Numbered from the stretch's first letter, positions 22,385-34,869 are shown. The stretch is DNA of 64,000 nucleotides from Taenia hydatigena (GCA_036345935.2 JADWOT020000010.1:9282455-9346454), one strand, 5' to 3'. Notes: a model not told the origin generated them from the sequence alone. Made by a program: numbers and translations.

Positions 22385-24700
22385 TTTACCCCTACCGTAA
22401 TAGATAGCAAAGCTCAAAATAAATTGTGAATTCCTCATTCAGACACAGACACATCCATTCCAAGATATCATTAATACACTAGATTTCCTTTCACTAATCC
22501 GGTGACCATAACCAAACAATCATGTCAAAGTAAATCACGCGCCTCACTTGTCGTTATCACCTCCTCATATGCTTGCACAGATTCGCCTCAACGCAGTCAC
22601 TCCTTCAGTTTGCCAATAGCGAATGTGCACACCTCTCACTGCTTAAATTACCATTGCATTTTGACCGACTTGCTTTGCTAGAACTAGTCAGCGGTGTGTG
22701 CAAGCAACTTCACCTCTCACGCACTGTCTGGTGGTCAAAGTCACCGTTAAGTCTTGTGGTATCGCAGCGGTCGCTTCATTTTCGCTTCTCTACATCCAAA
22801 AGATAGTAACAATTTCGTAGTCGACAAATGCGATTGTGAGGTAGGAAGCAGCTCTACCACTCAGTGTGTAAATCGACGGGCACTTCGCAGAACGAATCTG
22901 ACAAGCTTATGAATGATAAATGGTAATGTAATAAACTTTCATTCGTGTTGAGTAGCCACAACGCATTTTTAATGCGGATTCAAAGTGCTTTTATGCTAAA
23001 AGTGCTATTTTTAATAAACCTAATCAAAATGCAGCACCGGACCAAGGAATTCCGAATGGAGTTTCGGTGTCTTATGTAACTAGTCAAGTTGTAGACCACT
23101 TCATTATCCCTCACCTTATGCTGCGGCTGATGGAACAGCCATTTTTCTGTTAGTTAGGGTGTTAATCATTAGCACAATGGGCTGAGAAGTAGGAGCAGTG
23201 CCTTCCTAGAAGAATGCATCAAGATAATCTGTCCGCATTTTGGTCTGTGCCTGATATGTGGACTAGGTCACAAAACGATGCGGGAGAGTGCTCTGGCGAA
23301 ATGCATAGCATACTGCTCAAAAGTGATCTACGTGGTCCACATCACAACCTATCCCAAATTGCATCAAATCATGCTCTTATTTCCCTGTTTTAAGCAGGCA
23401 TCGAATACATTAGGTAGCAGTGCTGTCCTACTCGTGAATGCGCAAATGCTTTTGACGTTTACTACGCAGCAGCTGATGCTGGCAGACGTAATATTCCAGT
23501 CACGAATAAAGCGAAAGCAGCAACAACATCACGAACAAACTCGTATTCACAAGGTGACTCGGTGAAGTGCTGAGAAGTAAAAATGGCATAGTGTGGTCGG
23601 TTAGAATCAGTGAAATGAAATGAGAGTCTGCTATGCTACTTTGATGGTGCCAGTAGAGAGAGGTAAACACACAATCCAGTTGAAGCATGAATAATGGCAT
23701 GAGAAAGGTGATAACTAAGTGACAGTCTCGGGTAGGATGGTGCATTTACCTACAGCGATCCCTTCATTAGTAAAGGAGTGATCCGAATCCTGACGTTATC
23801 AAATTTAGGAACAACTACAGCCTTATAAATAGTTCAATGAAAGAAGGCGAACTGAGACTCTAATGTATGATGACTTCCCCATTCTTTGAGAGACAGCTGT
23901 CCCCCGACGCATCAGTGATCCTCAAAATTACAAATATTTTGCATAGAACTTGCAGCGTTTTACAAGGCTTCGCATGGAATATCCTCGAACGAACTTATAT
24001 AAACAAAATGCAAGCTTCCTAACCATGGAATTAATCTTCTGTTTGGGTGGGTTTGTTGCGATAAAAAGTAAAATAATAAAGGGCGATAAAGATGATGCGA
24101 CTTATCACAAGAAAAGCAAGCAATAATTAAATAGATGTGCAGCCAATGCTGTGGATACTTCGCCATTTGGCGCACCTCAGTCTGCAAATATCTGAGCAAA
24201 GTCCACCCTCTCTTTGCGTCTCCTTGTAACACTTGTTCCCTTAAAGTAGCCATAATGCCGAAGCCGCAGAGGCTGATCACCGCACTATGCCAACTGCCTG
24301 AATTTATTCCTTTTTCTTGAACCCATGTATTCTACCCTCGCGTTATGCCCTGCGTTTCCTTCAAGAAAGCCTAGAAACGTTACGCCACCTTCCTCAGTCA
24401 ATGGTCGCCTAGTAGATTTGTTTGTTCAAAGCAGTTGATTGTGTCCAGTCAACGAACCGCCTCCACCATCAAGGCCGTGGACACTGCTGGAGGTGGGAAC
24501 CAATAAGGAGCGAAAAATTGATTCCGGCTACCTCCAGCAGTACACAAAGACGTAGCGCGAGAATAACAGTGAGTGGTGAGTGATTCAACATAATTTGCGG
24601 TGAACAAGCAAAAAGATAAGTTATTTAAGTGAGAACGATGCTTAAAATTTCGATGTTTCCACTCAGACGCAACAGTTGCTTTCCTCATAAATTGAACTAA
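22385..24700 (+). repeat. X-Y-Z-Q repeat, copy 2 continued
   Basis: Block X is at 22,540-22,900, Y at 23,090-23,290, Z-like at 23,340-23,575 and Q at 23,600-24,500. X matches copy 1 at 10,040; Q matches 12,310-11,280 in reverse and 40,560-41,220 directly. ORFs here (for example 23,278-23,565) are not kept intact in the partner copies. Confidence 0.55.
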
Positions 24701-24709
24701 CTTCGCTGA

Positions 24710-26377
24710 CACTAAGGAGGATGCTGTGTTCCATAGTCATGACAGCCTCAATTCGCGATTCACGATGCAAATTTGCATGCAAGTGAATTTTGCGAGAGGC
24801 TGCTCTTTTAGAGGCAAAACAAGTGAATTATATGTTAGCAAGAAGTGCGAAAATTGCTATTATTCTAGTGCGCATGATTGTTGCAAATGGTCTCTGATGA
24901 TGGACGACTCGTTGGAGCGGGAGCCCATGCAAATCACTGGGATAGCAAAGCAGGGCGGTTAGAAATTGGCAAACCATGTCTCCACTCTTAGGGTGTGCCT
25001 TTTGCCTGCATGTCTAAGGCATAGCCTCATTCTCAGAAGACTGGCTGTGGGGTTGATGTCTTCCTGCCTGATGTGTCTCACTACTAACCCAGAAAAACCT
25101 TTGGATTGCGGAGTTGTAAAAGCTTTATAAAGGAGTGAACCCACCCTTTTGGATGCTGTTTTCATTTGCAGGTGCATTTTCTCCTTTTTATTCGGTGTCT
25201 TAGGCTCCATGTGTCGTAGCACCTGTTCCACCTTCAGAGACGTTCACACACTTTCCGGGGATTAGTCTTCCCTTTCACACACTCGCAGTACCTCAGTTAA
25301 GGGTGGTCCAAAATATGTGTCATCCTGGAGCGTTATAGTGTCCCTGCACCTCTGCCCAAAGTCGTCCATCAAGTCTTTTGCGGAATCAGGGAGGACTATT
25401 TAATCTGGCAGCTGTCTTCCTTCCTCGTCCTTTTACTGTATTGTCTTATAAAACACCTACCCATATTTCTAGGTAAAGTATTTTTTTTGTTTTATTTTCC
25501 CTGCTGCCATAGTAACTAAGTATTAGGGGGACCGACTTCACTTTCCTAGTTGGGAGTGTTTATGAAAACATCTTGCATGTCAGCATCAGTAGCTGACTTT
25601 GATTCGAAGGCAGGTTTTGGGATCTTGTCTCTGTTGTTACTTAGTAACTCGTGGAATACGAGTCATTTGAAGGATCTTTGCTGCTCCCAATGGCATTGCG
25701 AAGGCAGAGCGTCATCAGCGAAGCCAGATGTGTCAATTGAATGCTTTATAAGCAGAGCGTATCTCGCAGAGCAGTAGCTCTTCCCACGAGGGCCTTTGAT
25801 AAGGACTGTTTCACTCACCTTTGGGGAGGCGACTGGGTGAGTCGACAAGAATCTACCTCGCCTACACGAAAACAACAACATCGATACAAATCAGTTCGCC
25901 TTCTTACCCATTTGTGTAGTTAAATGATTTCTTATCAGAAAGATTTTTGGCTTCCTTCTTAATGTGTTAGGAGTGGAAAAGGATGCTAGGCATTAGCGAA
26001 ATTGTACCGAGTGCTGCTATCAAATTAGGCCTGTTGGACTTGCCTCCTCGCCTTCTGACTACTGACACGTGGCCGTGGTCCGCAATAAGCCCTGACTGTA
26101 TGCGCTAAGATTTAACGTCCTTGCAGACTTACCCGTTCTAGCAATCCCTCACTTGTTACACCTTTCCATGGGTTGGTTGGCAAGCATAGTGAATCGTAAC
26201 CTCGAGTAGAGAATTTTAATTTTTTTATAAATGCATTACCCTACCTCATACAGGACCTTTTAAATCCAGCCTCTTCTACGTCTATTTCGATTTAATATGA
26301 ACAGAGGTGATTTCACGCCCTCCTGCCTCATCACTGTTTGGCTCATTTTACAGATTTTCGACTGTCAAAAGGGAGAG
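24710..26377 (+). repeat. Left arm of an inverted duplication around the glycosyltransferase copies
   Basis: 24,960-25,240 matches about 58,350-58,080 in reverse. 25,550-26,330 matches 57,660-56,880 and again 56,640-56,090 in reverse. The duplicated flank lies just 5' of each glycosyltransferase copy, so it was copied with the gene, probably including its promoter. No ORF in the flank is supported as a gene. Confidence 0.6.
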
Positions 26378-26867
26378 ATGGCCATTTCATTTCGTATGCT
26401 GCTCCGTATCCTCGAGGCAGCGTTGATAGTGGGATCGTTGGCTTATCTGTGTCACTGCTTGTTCCAACTACCCTTCGGTGGATATGTTCTCCCAACGATT
26501 TCTTTGAACAGCGTCGATATTGACGAATACCAGAGGGACGTGGCTCTCGCCTTCTTTTCGTCCATCCAATCACCTGAACACAAGAATTGCCGCTGCTATT
26601 GAGATCGTTTTCCCATCAAGCGGGGTCGTGATGGTGACATGGATATCGCCGTCACCATAGCAGTAAAGAATGACGTACGACCAGTGGCTCGAATCCTGCG
26701 GATGATTCACAGAGTAAACAACTACTTCTGCATTTATTTGGACCGAAATGCAGCAATGAAGGGTCTAGTCACCTGTTATAATGGAAATGTTGAGTTAGTT
26801 TCGAAGGACTCCAATATCGCAATCGCACCTGGTGGTGCTGGTGTCTTGCAAGCTCATTTGGTCTGCC
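26378..26867 (+). pseudogene. GT14 core-2 GlcNAc-transferase-like exon 1, copy 1 (broken)
   Basis: The translation starts MAISFRMLLRILEAA, followed by a hydrophobic signal-anchor run (LIVGSLAYLCHCLF), typical of type II Golgi enzymes. The catalytic start DIAVTIAVKND, then VARILRMIHRVNNYFCIYLD, matches the beta-1,6-GlcNAc-transferase family (GT14). The known role is branching of O-glycans in the Golgi. A TGA at 26,600-26,602 interrupts it, where copy 2 has Leu. At 26,868 the frame collapses into a local repeat of 26,652-26,690. It is therefore not functional as it stands. Confidence 0.75.
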
Positions 26868-27110
26868 GTCACCATAGCAGTAGAGAATGACATGCGACCA
26901 CCAGTGTGGTATGAGGTGAGTTTGACGCGCCGCAGGCCCGCGTCCAACGCCAAGACACATAAGTAAGTGAAGGGATTCCAACCTGCAAAGGATTGTACAA
27001 ATCCATTTTTAGGGCATCGCATTATGCACCAAAGCAATTTGTGAAATCGCGGAATCGCATAAAAGGACGTTTTTTACTTACTTCACATTGCAGGTGAATG
27101 TACTGACACA
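26868..27110. other. Junction after GT14 copy 1
   Basis: 26,868-26,905 repeats about 40 nt of the pseudogene's own exon. 26,940-27,110 then resembles the sequence just 3' of the F-box ORF (around 16,990-17,110, with shared aagacacata and cgcataaaa landmarks). This marks a direct junction between the two duplicated modules. Confidence 0.4.
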
Positions 27111-27119
27111 TTATGGCCT

Positions 27120-27480
27120 TGGCTGACTCCACCATCGTCGGCGCTGGCGATTCGCAACGCAGCCATTCATAACGCCTCATGCAGATTTCCAATGGTTTCA
27201 TCCTGCTGTTGCAGACGACTTACTCCCAACCAATTATAGGGCGAAGGCTTCGCTGCAAACCCGCCATAGACTCGCAATGTAATTCCAGGCAGCCTATGAG
27301 GATTGGTTATAAAACAGCCAAAATGAAAATCTCCAGACGTCGGATTCGTCGTCTCCTTCGATTCCGTGTCCAGGATGAGCAGCATCAAAGGGCGAGTAGT
27401 CTCAGTAGCAGCGAGGTTGGTGATGCGGAAAATGAGGCAACTTATCCAGGTGTGAGACTGCGCACAAAGTGACAGTAGAG
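27120..27480 (-). pseudogene. F-box family 3' fragment, copy D
   Basis: Read on the - strand it carries ITNPHRLPGITL, then SPYNWLGVSRLQQQ, matching the IANLHRLDRITL and TPYNWWRACRLHQR of the intact protein. It lacks the F-box, ends early before MAALRIAS, and has frame damage toward 27,480. Confidence 0.7.
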
Positions 27481-27603
27481 TACAGAATTAATCATGTGCA
27501 CCTGCTATTATCGCCTCAGTCAACTTGACAGAGGAGCTTTCACCATACCTCGTATGTTAACTCATTGTGGATCACGAGTAAAACGCCTTCGAAACACCAC
27601 CGA

Positions 27604-27639
27604 GGCTGGCTGGCTGACTGGCTAGCTGGCTAGCTAGCT
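27604..27639 (+). repeat. GGCT/AGCT simple repeat
   Basis: A run of ggctggctggctgactggct followed by agctggctagctagct. A short imperfect tetranucleotide microsatellite. Confidence 0.8.
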
Positions 27640-28780
27640 TCTCGCGAAAGGTCCAAGGTTCCATTTTGTAACAGAGCAGTCAGGAAGTGAACCGCATCGT
27701 CCACTCACTTCATTTCACTTGTCCTCTCACGATCACGAAGTGGTAAACTCAACGAATCAACACGCTTGGCGAATCATTAGGTGATCCATACCCCACGTTG
27801 CGTTTGGTTTGTTAGGGTTGGGGAATAGGGATAATGTGACGAGCTTATGGATCTGATCTTGAACAAATATGTTTCATGCCTGATTAAAAATTCTCAATTC
27901 GTATTAGCTGCAACTAGCTACGAGAATTAAACACACGTGTCCCGTATTTAACTACCTTCCCGCAGAAGAGAAATGCGCTTTCAGAAATTCTTTTTTTAAA
28001 TGCGATCGCAGGCAATTTTGTGAAGCAAATGTACACACCGGGAGAAGAGGTGTGTAACGTTAAGCTCTAACCATCTATTTGCCTTATCACAGAGATGTGG
28101 GAGCTTTCCTTTACCAAATCGTTCGCTTTCGAGGAGTCTTTACAATATTTATCAAAATAGCAAGGTTTCCACTCCCAGTTACTAACGCCTATTCTGCTTT
28201 TCTCTGCATCTTAAAGAGCACCTGCCTCAGGAATCCACTCTATGCATAAGCAGCCATCAAAATTCGTAAATTGAGGATTTCAAGCAATCAGTCCAATCAT
28301 TCCAAAAATGTAGAGCACAGCATCCGACTGAGGGTAGCGAGGTTTTCTAACTTGTAAGGTGGCCAAGAGTGGTGGCTGGAGTGAAGAGGCCGAGACTCGA
28401 GTTCAAGTGACGGTGGGCGATAGAAGATGCTGCCTTGCCCTCTATATTAAAGACCAACAAATCAACTAAAGAACAACCTGATTCTTACTCCTTATTGCTA
28501 AAGCATATTCTGCTTCCCTTTGCACCTTAAAGAGCATCTGCCCACGAGAACACCCCGCACAGAAGTAGCCATTAAAAATCTCAAAGTAAGGATTTCCAGC
28601 AGTCGGTCATGAAAGTTAATTTGGGCTTTGCCTGTCATCGAGACACAAAAACGAGGCACAGGAACAAATGTGAGGAAGCAACCGAATGCGCTGCACTCTC
28701 CTGCTGAACGTCTTTTTTGCTTTAAAACCACAAGCTGTGGTACTAAGCTGCCGAGTGCAGAGTGCAGGAGTAGACGAGCC
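27640..28780. repeat. Intergenic stretch with a 307-bp-spaced duplicate
   Basis: 28,190-28,310 and 28,495-28,630 are diverged direct copies (shared tattctgctt and cttaaagagca). No gene is supported between them. 28,380-28,440 resembles the inverted-repeat arm (gttcaagtgacggtg). Confidence 0.45.
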
Positions 28781-29110
28781 TGCTGCATTGCTCACGGTGA
28801 CCTGAACCCGAATTGAGAACTACTCAATTGGTAGTCAGCGTTGACCCTGTTACAGCTCACATGAACTCCACTGGCATTCGATTGGCTGCTGAATTCTTCT
28901 CTCTTCGCACTACTTCATCCATCCAGCATCCTAATGATCAGTGGGCTTTGTCATCCCATTCAGGATGCCTATCTCTCTGCATAGTGTGGCACTGAGCTGC
29001 TCACTACGGAGCTACTGGAAGCATGGCATGAATTAATGATGAAAAGGAGTGGCAGTGCATCCATCTCTAACTGGTTTGCAGACGTACCCCCATCGGCAGA
29101 CATAGCAGGA
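28780..29110 (+). repeat. Solo inverted-repeat arm (right-hand type)
   Basis: Matches 35,425-35,770 and 42,110-42,480 on the same strand and, inverted, the left arms at 19,690, 32,900 and 45,500. It directly abuts the 3' end of F-box copy C. Confidence 0.6.
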
Positions 29111-29114
29111 GTGC

Positions 29115-29440
29115 GCGTCGCATGGTTTATGTATTTAAGAGTAGGTTGGCAACATTCTTGGTAGCATCGAATAGCACTGCAAAGAACCTCTCCTTCTGAC
29201 TCTGCTTCTGCCACTGATTCATCTTCTCTCTCGACAACGATATGAGTCGAATACAGCATGCAACAGAGTTTTGCGTCCACCCACTCCATTTGCCTCACGT
29301 AACTGCGCAAAATGCCTTTGATGGTGCGACACCTGAGCACCGACTCCATGCTGGGCACTGCTTCACACAAATTAACGATGTTTGCGCCATTGAGGTGTTC
29401 GCAATTCTCGTTTCGTAGATGTTGAGAAAGAAAAGGTTAG
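29115..29440 (-). pseudogene. F-box family 5' fragment, copy C
   Basis: It reads FLSQHLRNENCEHLNGANIV, then CEAVPSMESVLRCRTIKGIL and QMEWVDAKLCCMLYS, parallel to residues 1-110 of the intact F-box protein. The C-terminal two thirds is replaced by the inverted-repeat arm at about 29,110. Upstream it is fused to the detached SH3 exon. Confidence 0.7.
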
Positions 29441-29454
29441 GTGTTAAGGAGAAT

Positions 29455-29760
29455 GCATTTAAGTATCTCCACACAGGGAGAAGGCCGTATTTAAAATTGA
29501 AGTGGGCCATACGGATGGCCATCAGTGTCCAACGATTAACACTAAGCACTCGGTTTGGTATCCTCTCACGTATAATGCTCTAGTTTATTGACATAAAGTG
29601 GGTGCAGACATTCAGCAAAATGGGCCCCTGAGTGCATTCTATGTATAAGCTCACCACATTGTGCATCGCTTTCAAAAGGTCCGGTGTAACCACGGCTGTA
29701 GTGTGCAGTAGCGATTAAAAAAACCTCTTCGATGATTCGGTACGATGTTGTGCAAAAGAA
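29455..29760 (-). pseudogene. Second detached SH3 terminal-exon copy
   Basis: The - strand reading has SIIRERIPNRVLSVNRWTLM and ARMAHFNFKY-like sequence (here IRMAHFNFKYGLLPV), nearly the 21.2-kb copy. A stop (TAG) replaces the Lys before SIIR. The match to 20,940-21,450 extends upstream to about 29,910. It sits head-to-head between F-box copies C and B. Confidence 0.65.
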
Positions 29761-29922
29761 GCTCTTCAAATGCATCGAAATCCTCTGATAATCAACTTCA
29801 CTTCATAGTGCATTCACAGTACGCTTTAGGAATACTTCGTTTTCATGCTTTTAGAAAGCGAAGTTAGAAGCTGCTGCTCCTAGACAGAGAAACACTTGTT
29901 ATTGTTATTTGCTATTTTTTAA

Positions 29923-30825
29923 TTTGCGTGAGGCTGTGTCCCACATGAAGTCGGTTCTCAGGTCTCTCACCATCAAAGGCATTTTGCGCAGTTACATGAG
30001 ACGAATGCAGTGGATGGACGCAAAACTTTGCTGCATGCTATATTCAACTCGTGTCTTTGTAAGGAGAGAAGCTGACCCAGAGGTCAATGCACTATCAGAA
30101 GGAAATGTTTTATAAAGTGCTCTACGATACTACCAAGAATGTCGCCAATTCAGTCGGTGGTACATAGACCATGCCCTATCTAATTGTGGCAGAATCATTC
30201 GATTTTTAGTATTTGGATGCAGAGTAATGGATTTCGGTCCTCTTCACCCCCTTTGGACTTCTCTCCATTGTGCGGTTTATAGGTGCAGACGACCACGTTG
30301 GACCTGATCTTATTGAATTGGTCACTTTCTTGACTAACTTTGAGATCCATATCAATCGAGAATACATAGGAGGAAGAAATGATCGCTGTCATGGGTCCTT
30401 CGAAGCGTCTTATCTCCGTGCATTCGACAGTGTGGTGCACATGATCGATTCTGCACTGCAACGTCCGGTTGGGTGCAGTCTGCCACCTGGACTAAGACGC
30501 CTCATTTTCCGCATCACCAACCTCACTGTTAGACAGGTGACTCGCCCTCCACTGCTCTTCGTCTTGGGCATAAATTTGCAAGAGACAGAAGATCTTGCCT
30601 CTTTGGGTGAGTGTTTTGAGCGTCTCGTGGCCAGTCTTCACAGACTCGACAGAATCGCATTGCGAAGGTGTGGCAGAACTGCAGCGAGACTTCCACCTTA
30701 TAATTGGTGGAGGGTATGCCGTCTACACCAACAGGATGGATGGTTCGTAAATCTGTATTAGGCGTTTCAAATGGCTGCGTTGCAAACAGCCAACATCGAC
30801 GCTGCAAGAAGCATCCAAGGATAAA
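29923..30825 (+). pseudogene. F-box family copy B, lacking the F-box start
   Basis: It begins at REAVSHMKSVLRSLTIKGIL and then follows the intact protein. A TAA lies near 30,113, a frameshift near 30,250-30,280, and then a 163-codon stretch is open from 30,270, ending in a TAG after DGWFVNLY. Copy E carries the same TAG, so B and E share a broken ancestor. Confidence 0.8.
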
Positions 30826-32540
30826 GTGTGTCATCGAATCCACCTTTATTAGGATCCGGGTAAAAATCTGTCCTTTATGCCATCCATATATTCAACACTT
30901 TACTTTGGCACATGTGATTGCATTGTAACTCTCTGTTCCAGGCTACATTCTCTTTCATTACTTATGTGTTTTTTTTAATCTTTGAAGTTCAGCTATTGGT
31001 TTAATTCAAATGACTGAGGCATTTTGATTGGCAATCGGCAAATTAAGGTAACCGTTAATTGAGCTTTTGTATGACAAAGAGCGTGAGTGAACTCTCCGCA
31101 TCCCTTACATTTATTCGACTTGTTTCATTAACCACTTTATCAGTAGACAAAGCTCGTCTGCTTAGAGCTCGAATAAACTGCCCTGACATCTTATGAAATG
31201 CTGAGATCCACCACACTCAGACGATTAACCTTATTTAGTAGCATTTCGATCCCTAGTTTCTGGTTAATCTCACTCGGTGGGCATCTCTATGAAGGCAGGT
31301 CTTGTTGCACGGCTACTTTCATGAAGCAATGAAAAGTGTACAGACGTTAATTTTGCCTCCTAATGCTTCAAACCTACAGCTAAATGCCCTTCGTAGCTCA
31401 CTAATGCCGCTGGCACTAAATTTATGCTTCACTTTTCAGAAGTGCAACACAAACTTCATCGGGTGTGTGAAGATCAGTTTGAGCGCAGGCGACCTTATAG
31501 CTAAACCATTTTACTTCATCAGTGTAGGAGGATGAGGTTAAGTTAGGTGATTCATGGCAAGCATAAAGGATTTTGCTATGAGCTACAGAGTGGTGCAACA
31601 TACTTGGATTCATGCGAAAGCACCAAGATTAATCAAACTATTCTCTGCAAACCTATCACCTCACACATGACTAGTTTTAAATAAAGGAACACAGCAGATG
31701 TCAATTGGCTCTATGACTTACGAGAGGTTGTAAGGTGGATCAGTGATTTGAGTTTGACAATGACTTCAAAGGCACTTTGACACATTTCTCCTCCCATTGG
31801 TGCAGCACCGCTGTGTTGGTGCGTGAATAGTGTGGGGCTAGGTGCTGCATTGATGGTCAAACCACTTTAGGCGAAAAGTGATTGGGTGATGGTGTTAGGA
31901 ATCGACTAGAGGAAGGTATTAGGCTCAAACGACCATCACATTTTAAAAGCCCGATTTTGTGAAGCATTCGAGTGCATCAAGAGGCCTTTCGCAGCAGTAG
32001 AGTTCTAATTTCCGTTTCTGAGGTCAAATGCTGCGTCAATCTCTAAGTAATGACTGAAATGGATGAGTGGTTAAATGGACGCATAATAGGGTGGATGCGG
32101 ATTATTATGAGCCAATTTTTACCCATAATTAATTCATGCGTTATATGCAGTTGCTTTAAGCACAGCTGACTATATAGCCTTCATGCCAGCGGTTTCAACC
32201 TGTCAAATCTACTCTGCTTTAGCAGTGAACCCCCTTTATTCCCTTTTCATAAAATACTGTTCAGCTGGACTGAGGAGAAGTGGGAGCAATCACTACCCAA
32301 ATATTGCTTCAGATTTGATTAGTTATTCTTCAATCAAAAATTTTCCTTATTGTGCTGCTATATTATGAGGCTTTTTATGCGAAAGGGAGTGAATTTTACA
32401 CGGCTAGTCACTGAGTTTACGAATTGCCCTTACGCTTAGATGTGACACTTTGGGAATGCCACATCCTGATGCAATGAACGCGAGCATTTCATTCAATGAA
32501 ACTATGCTTTCGCGTCTCTACATGCCCTTCAAATCCGCAT
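30826..32540 (+). repeat. 3' flank module (U and T blocks) of F-box copy B
   Basis: U at 31,010-31,260 and T at 31,260-32,540 match 61,670-60,150 in reverse closely, and 16,700-15,000 in reverse more loosely. The match to copies A and E stops near 32,530, just before the inverted-repeat element begins. Confidence 0.7.
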
Positions 32541-32639
32541 GCCTTTAACAAAGAGTCGTTGCGGCACTCTGAAAAGAATGGATGCACAAGTGACGAAATC
32601 CTAATTAAAAATATAGTTGTTGCTATTTTGCTTGTTTAA

Positions 32640-33070
32640 GTTATCGGTTCTTGGGCGTTGATTGAACGAAACACACTAGGAAGGCCAAAGAGATGTCACG
32701 TTGCAATGGAACTATAGTCCTAAACCTAAGACATCCGACGTACACTCCTGCTGCGTCAGTAGATATGAATGCATCTTCTAAACAATCAGGAATAAAAGTA
32801 AAGCTCTGTCATTCAAGCACCAATTCAAGCTATGCTCCCGTGTGGCCCGTTGTGGGCATTGCGTTGGTACATGATGAAGTAATGGCCACCCTAAACGGTG
32901 GAACGGGGATTGACACTCAGTTTGGTGCTGGATGGAACTTATGGTGAGGGGAGAAGGAAATTCAGCCTCAGATCTAGTGTCAGTGGAGTTCACGTGAGCT
33001 GCAACAGGGTTAACACCGACTACTGGTTGAGCAGTTCGAAGTTCAAGTCGAGTTCACTGTGAGCGATTCG
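32640..33070 (+). repeat. Left inverted-repeat arm
   Basis: It pairs with 35,425-35,840. The best-kept stretch is about 32,920-33,065. Related left arms occur at 8,800, 19,690 and 45,500. Confidence 0.6.
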
Positions 33071-34850
33071 GTGGGGCCGTCCACTCCCTGCATTCTGCGT
33101 GTACTCGATTAACAACAACTCAAACGCACGAATTGCCGAGTTGGAAGCCCAGAAATTCTTGGATGGATAATGTAGAGCCTTCAAATTCTTGATGCGTGTT
33201 TCAATGCCCGTTGTACAGGCGTCACAACTCATTTGTCTTCGCTGCCCACCCTCGCATCATGCTAACAATCAAGGACGATAAATAAGTTGTCTGATGTTCT
33301 GTCAGCATGTTGTATGCACGAGTACACGGAAATGTGGCATGGAAGTGCATGGGTTGCATATGATGGGTACGCATAGGTACAAATAAAGTGGAAAAGATAA
33401 GATTTAAAGTCTTCGTTAGTTCTACGCAGGCTTTTTAGCGTTGTGACGAGTAAAGTTGGCTACTTGAGGACGAACTTTCGCCATTGTTCATGGTGACCTG
33501 AAATGGAATCCTGATCCGTCTACTCAGCAGCCACTGGTGTTCACTATGCATCTCGGATGAACTTCGTTTGCATCTAATCGAATGTGAGTCCCACATTCCT
33601 TGGACATTTGGACTAACTGCTTGACAGCATCTGCTCACATTTCATGGTATACACTTGCACACGGGGTAGTTCCGTGAGCAGATGCTCCTCAAGAGGCAAA
33701 GGGAGGCAAGACACATGTCAGTGATTAGGAGCGAGTGCAGTGCTATTATGCATAGGCGTTGTAAAGACTTCGCTAGCCAAAGACTCAAGGTGGAGGAGCA
33801 CACATCCCTGTGATAAAGCAACTAGAAGGTTAGAACCTGACCTAAGAGGCCTTTCCTCCCAGTGAGTACCTCTGTTCCACAAATTAACTCGAAATTGCAT
33901 TTTTGAAAACAAATGTGGTTCCTCGGGAAGCATAATGCAGCATAAATTTGCCTACCTCCTGTAGGTATTCGCCCCATAGCAATGGATAGCAACGGTCACA
34001 ATGAATCAAGAATTCTATTTTAGGTTTTAAGCATATCCATTCTAAGACTTCATTGACATGCTCGTCTCGATGTCTGCTGATCTGCCAGCATTAATCAAAC
34101 AGCCATGCTAACGCGGGTATCGTGCCGCACTTGCTAACCCTACCAACTGATCTCATTCCACAGACTTGCTACAAACCAGCCACGCAATCAGTTGATCTAC
34201 AGCGGATGTTTTTAAGCAAACTCACCTTTCCACTGATTATGACTTGATTATGGAAGACAGATGGTCACCTAAAAGTCTTTCATCCTTCTTGAGCAGCCAT
34301 AAAGGATGCTTTCGATATCATTACAGTGGGCTTCTACTTCAAGCCTGTTGCTGTTAGTAAACATAATCAAAGTGTGGTGTCAAACCAAGGCACATTTATG
34401 AAGTCGTAGGCCGCCTTAATATCATCCTTCCCACACTGCGGTAATGAAACCACCTTGTTTTGTTAGCAGCGGTGTTGATCATTAGCACAAGGGGCTAAGA
34501 AGTAAACTCAGCTATTATATAAGGGAATACCTTTACATTTTCTGACAATTTTTTCGTCGTTTTATTTGAATTGTTGACTAGGTCATAAAGCAATGTAGGA
34601 CAATGCTGTAGCAGCATGCATAGCTTCATGTCCAAAAACAATCCGAATGTTTTGTAACACTGCTGCTGTCATTTGGGATTCTTCGCAAGTTAAACACTGC
34701 TTTCCTCCTAAATATAAACGAGCGATGCCAAATGCAGCGTGTTTTGGCGTGTCCTTGGTAAATGGGCAGTCCAGTGCCTCACAACCGATCACAAAACAGG
34801 ATTAAGTCCTGCAGGCGTTTCCCATTTTTACGAGGACATCAAACAAATCA
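33070..34850 (+). repeat. Blocks W, X and Y, copy 3
   Basis: W at 33,070-33,960, X at about 34,090-34,400 and Y at 34,400-34,700. Y is the most widely copied block, with members at 10,560, 13,240 (-), 23,090, 41,250 and 52,745. No intact gene is seen. Confidence 0.55.
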
Positions 34851-34869
34851 AGCAGTATTGCCTTTCCCC

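Larger units (their letters stand above)
20705..22385 (+). mobile_element. 1.6-kb segment inserted in the W/X repeat, carrying the SH3 exon copy
   Basis: Copies 1 and 3 pass directly from W to X, whereas here about 1.6 kb intervenes. The segment contains 20,940-21,480 (matching 29,910-29,450 in reverse), the detached SH3 terminal exon, and two copies of the short unit at 7,050-7,140. I could not find target-site duplications or terminal repeats, so the insertion mechanism is open. Confidence 0.45.
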
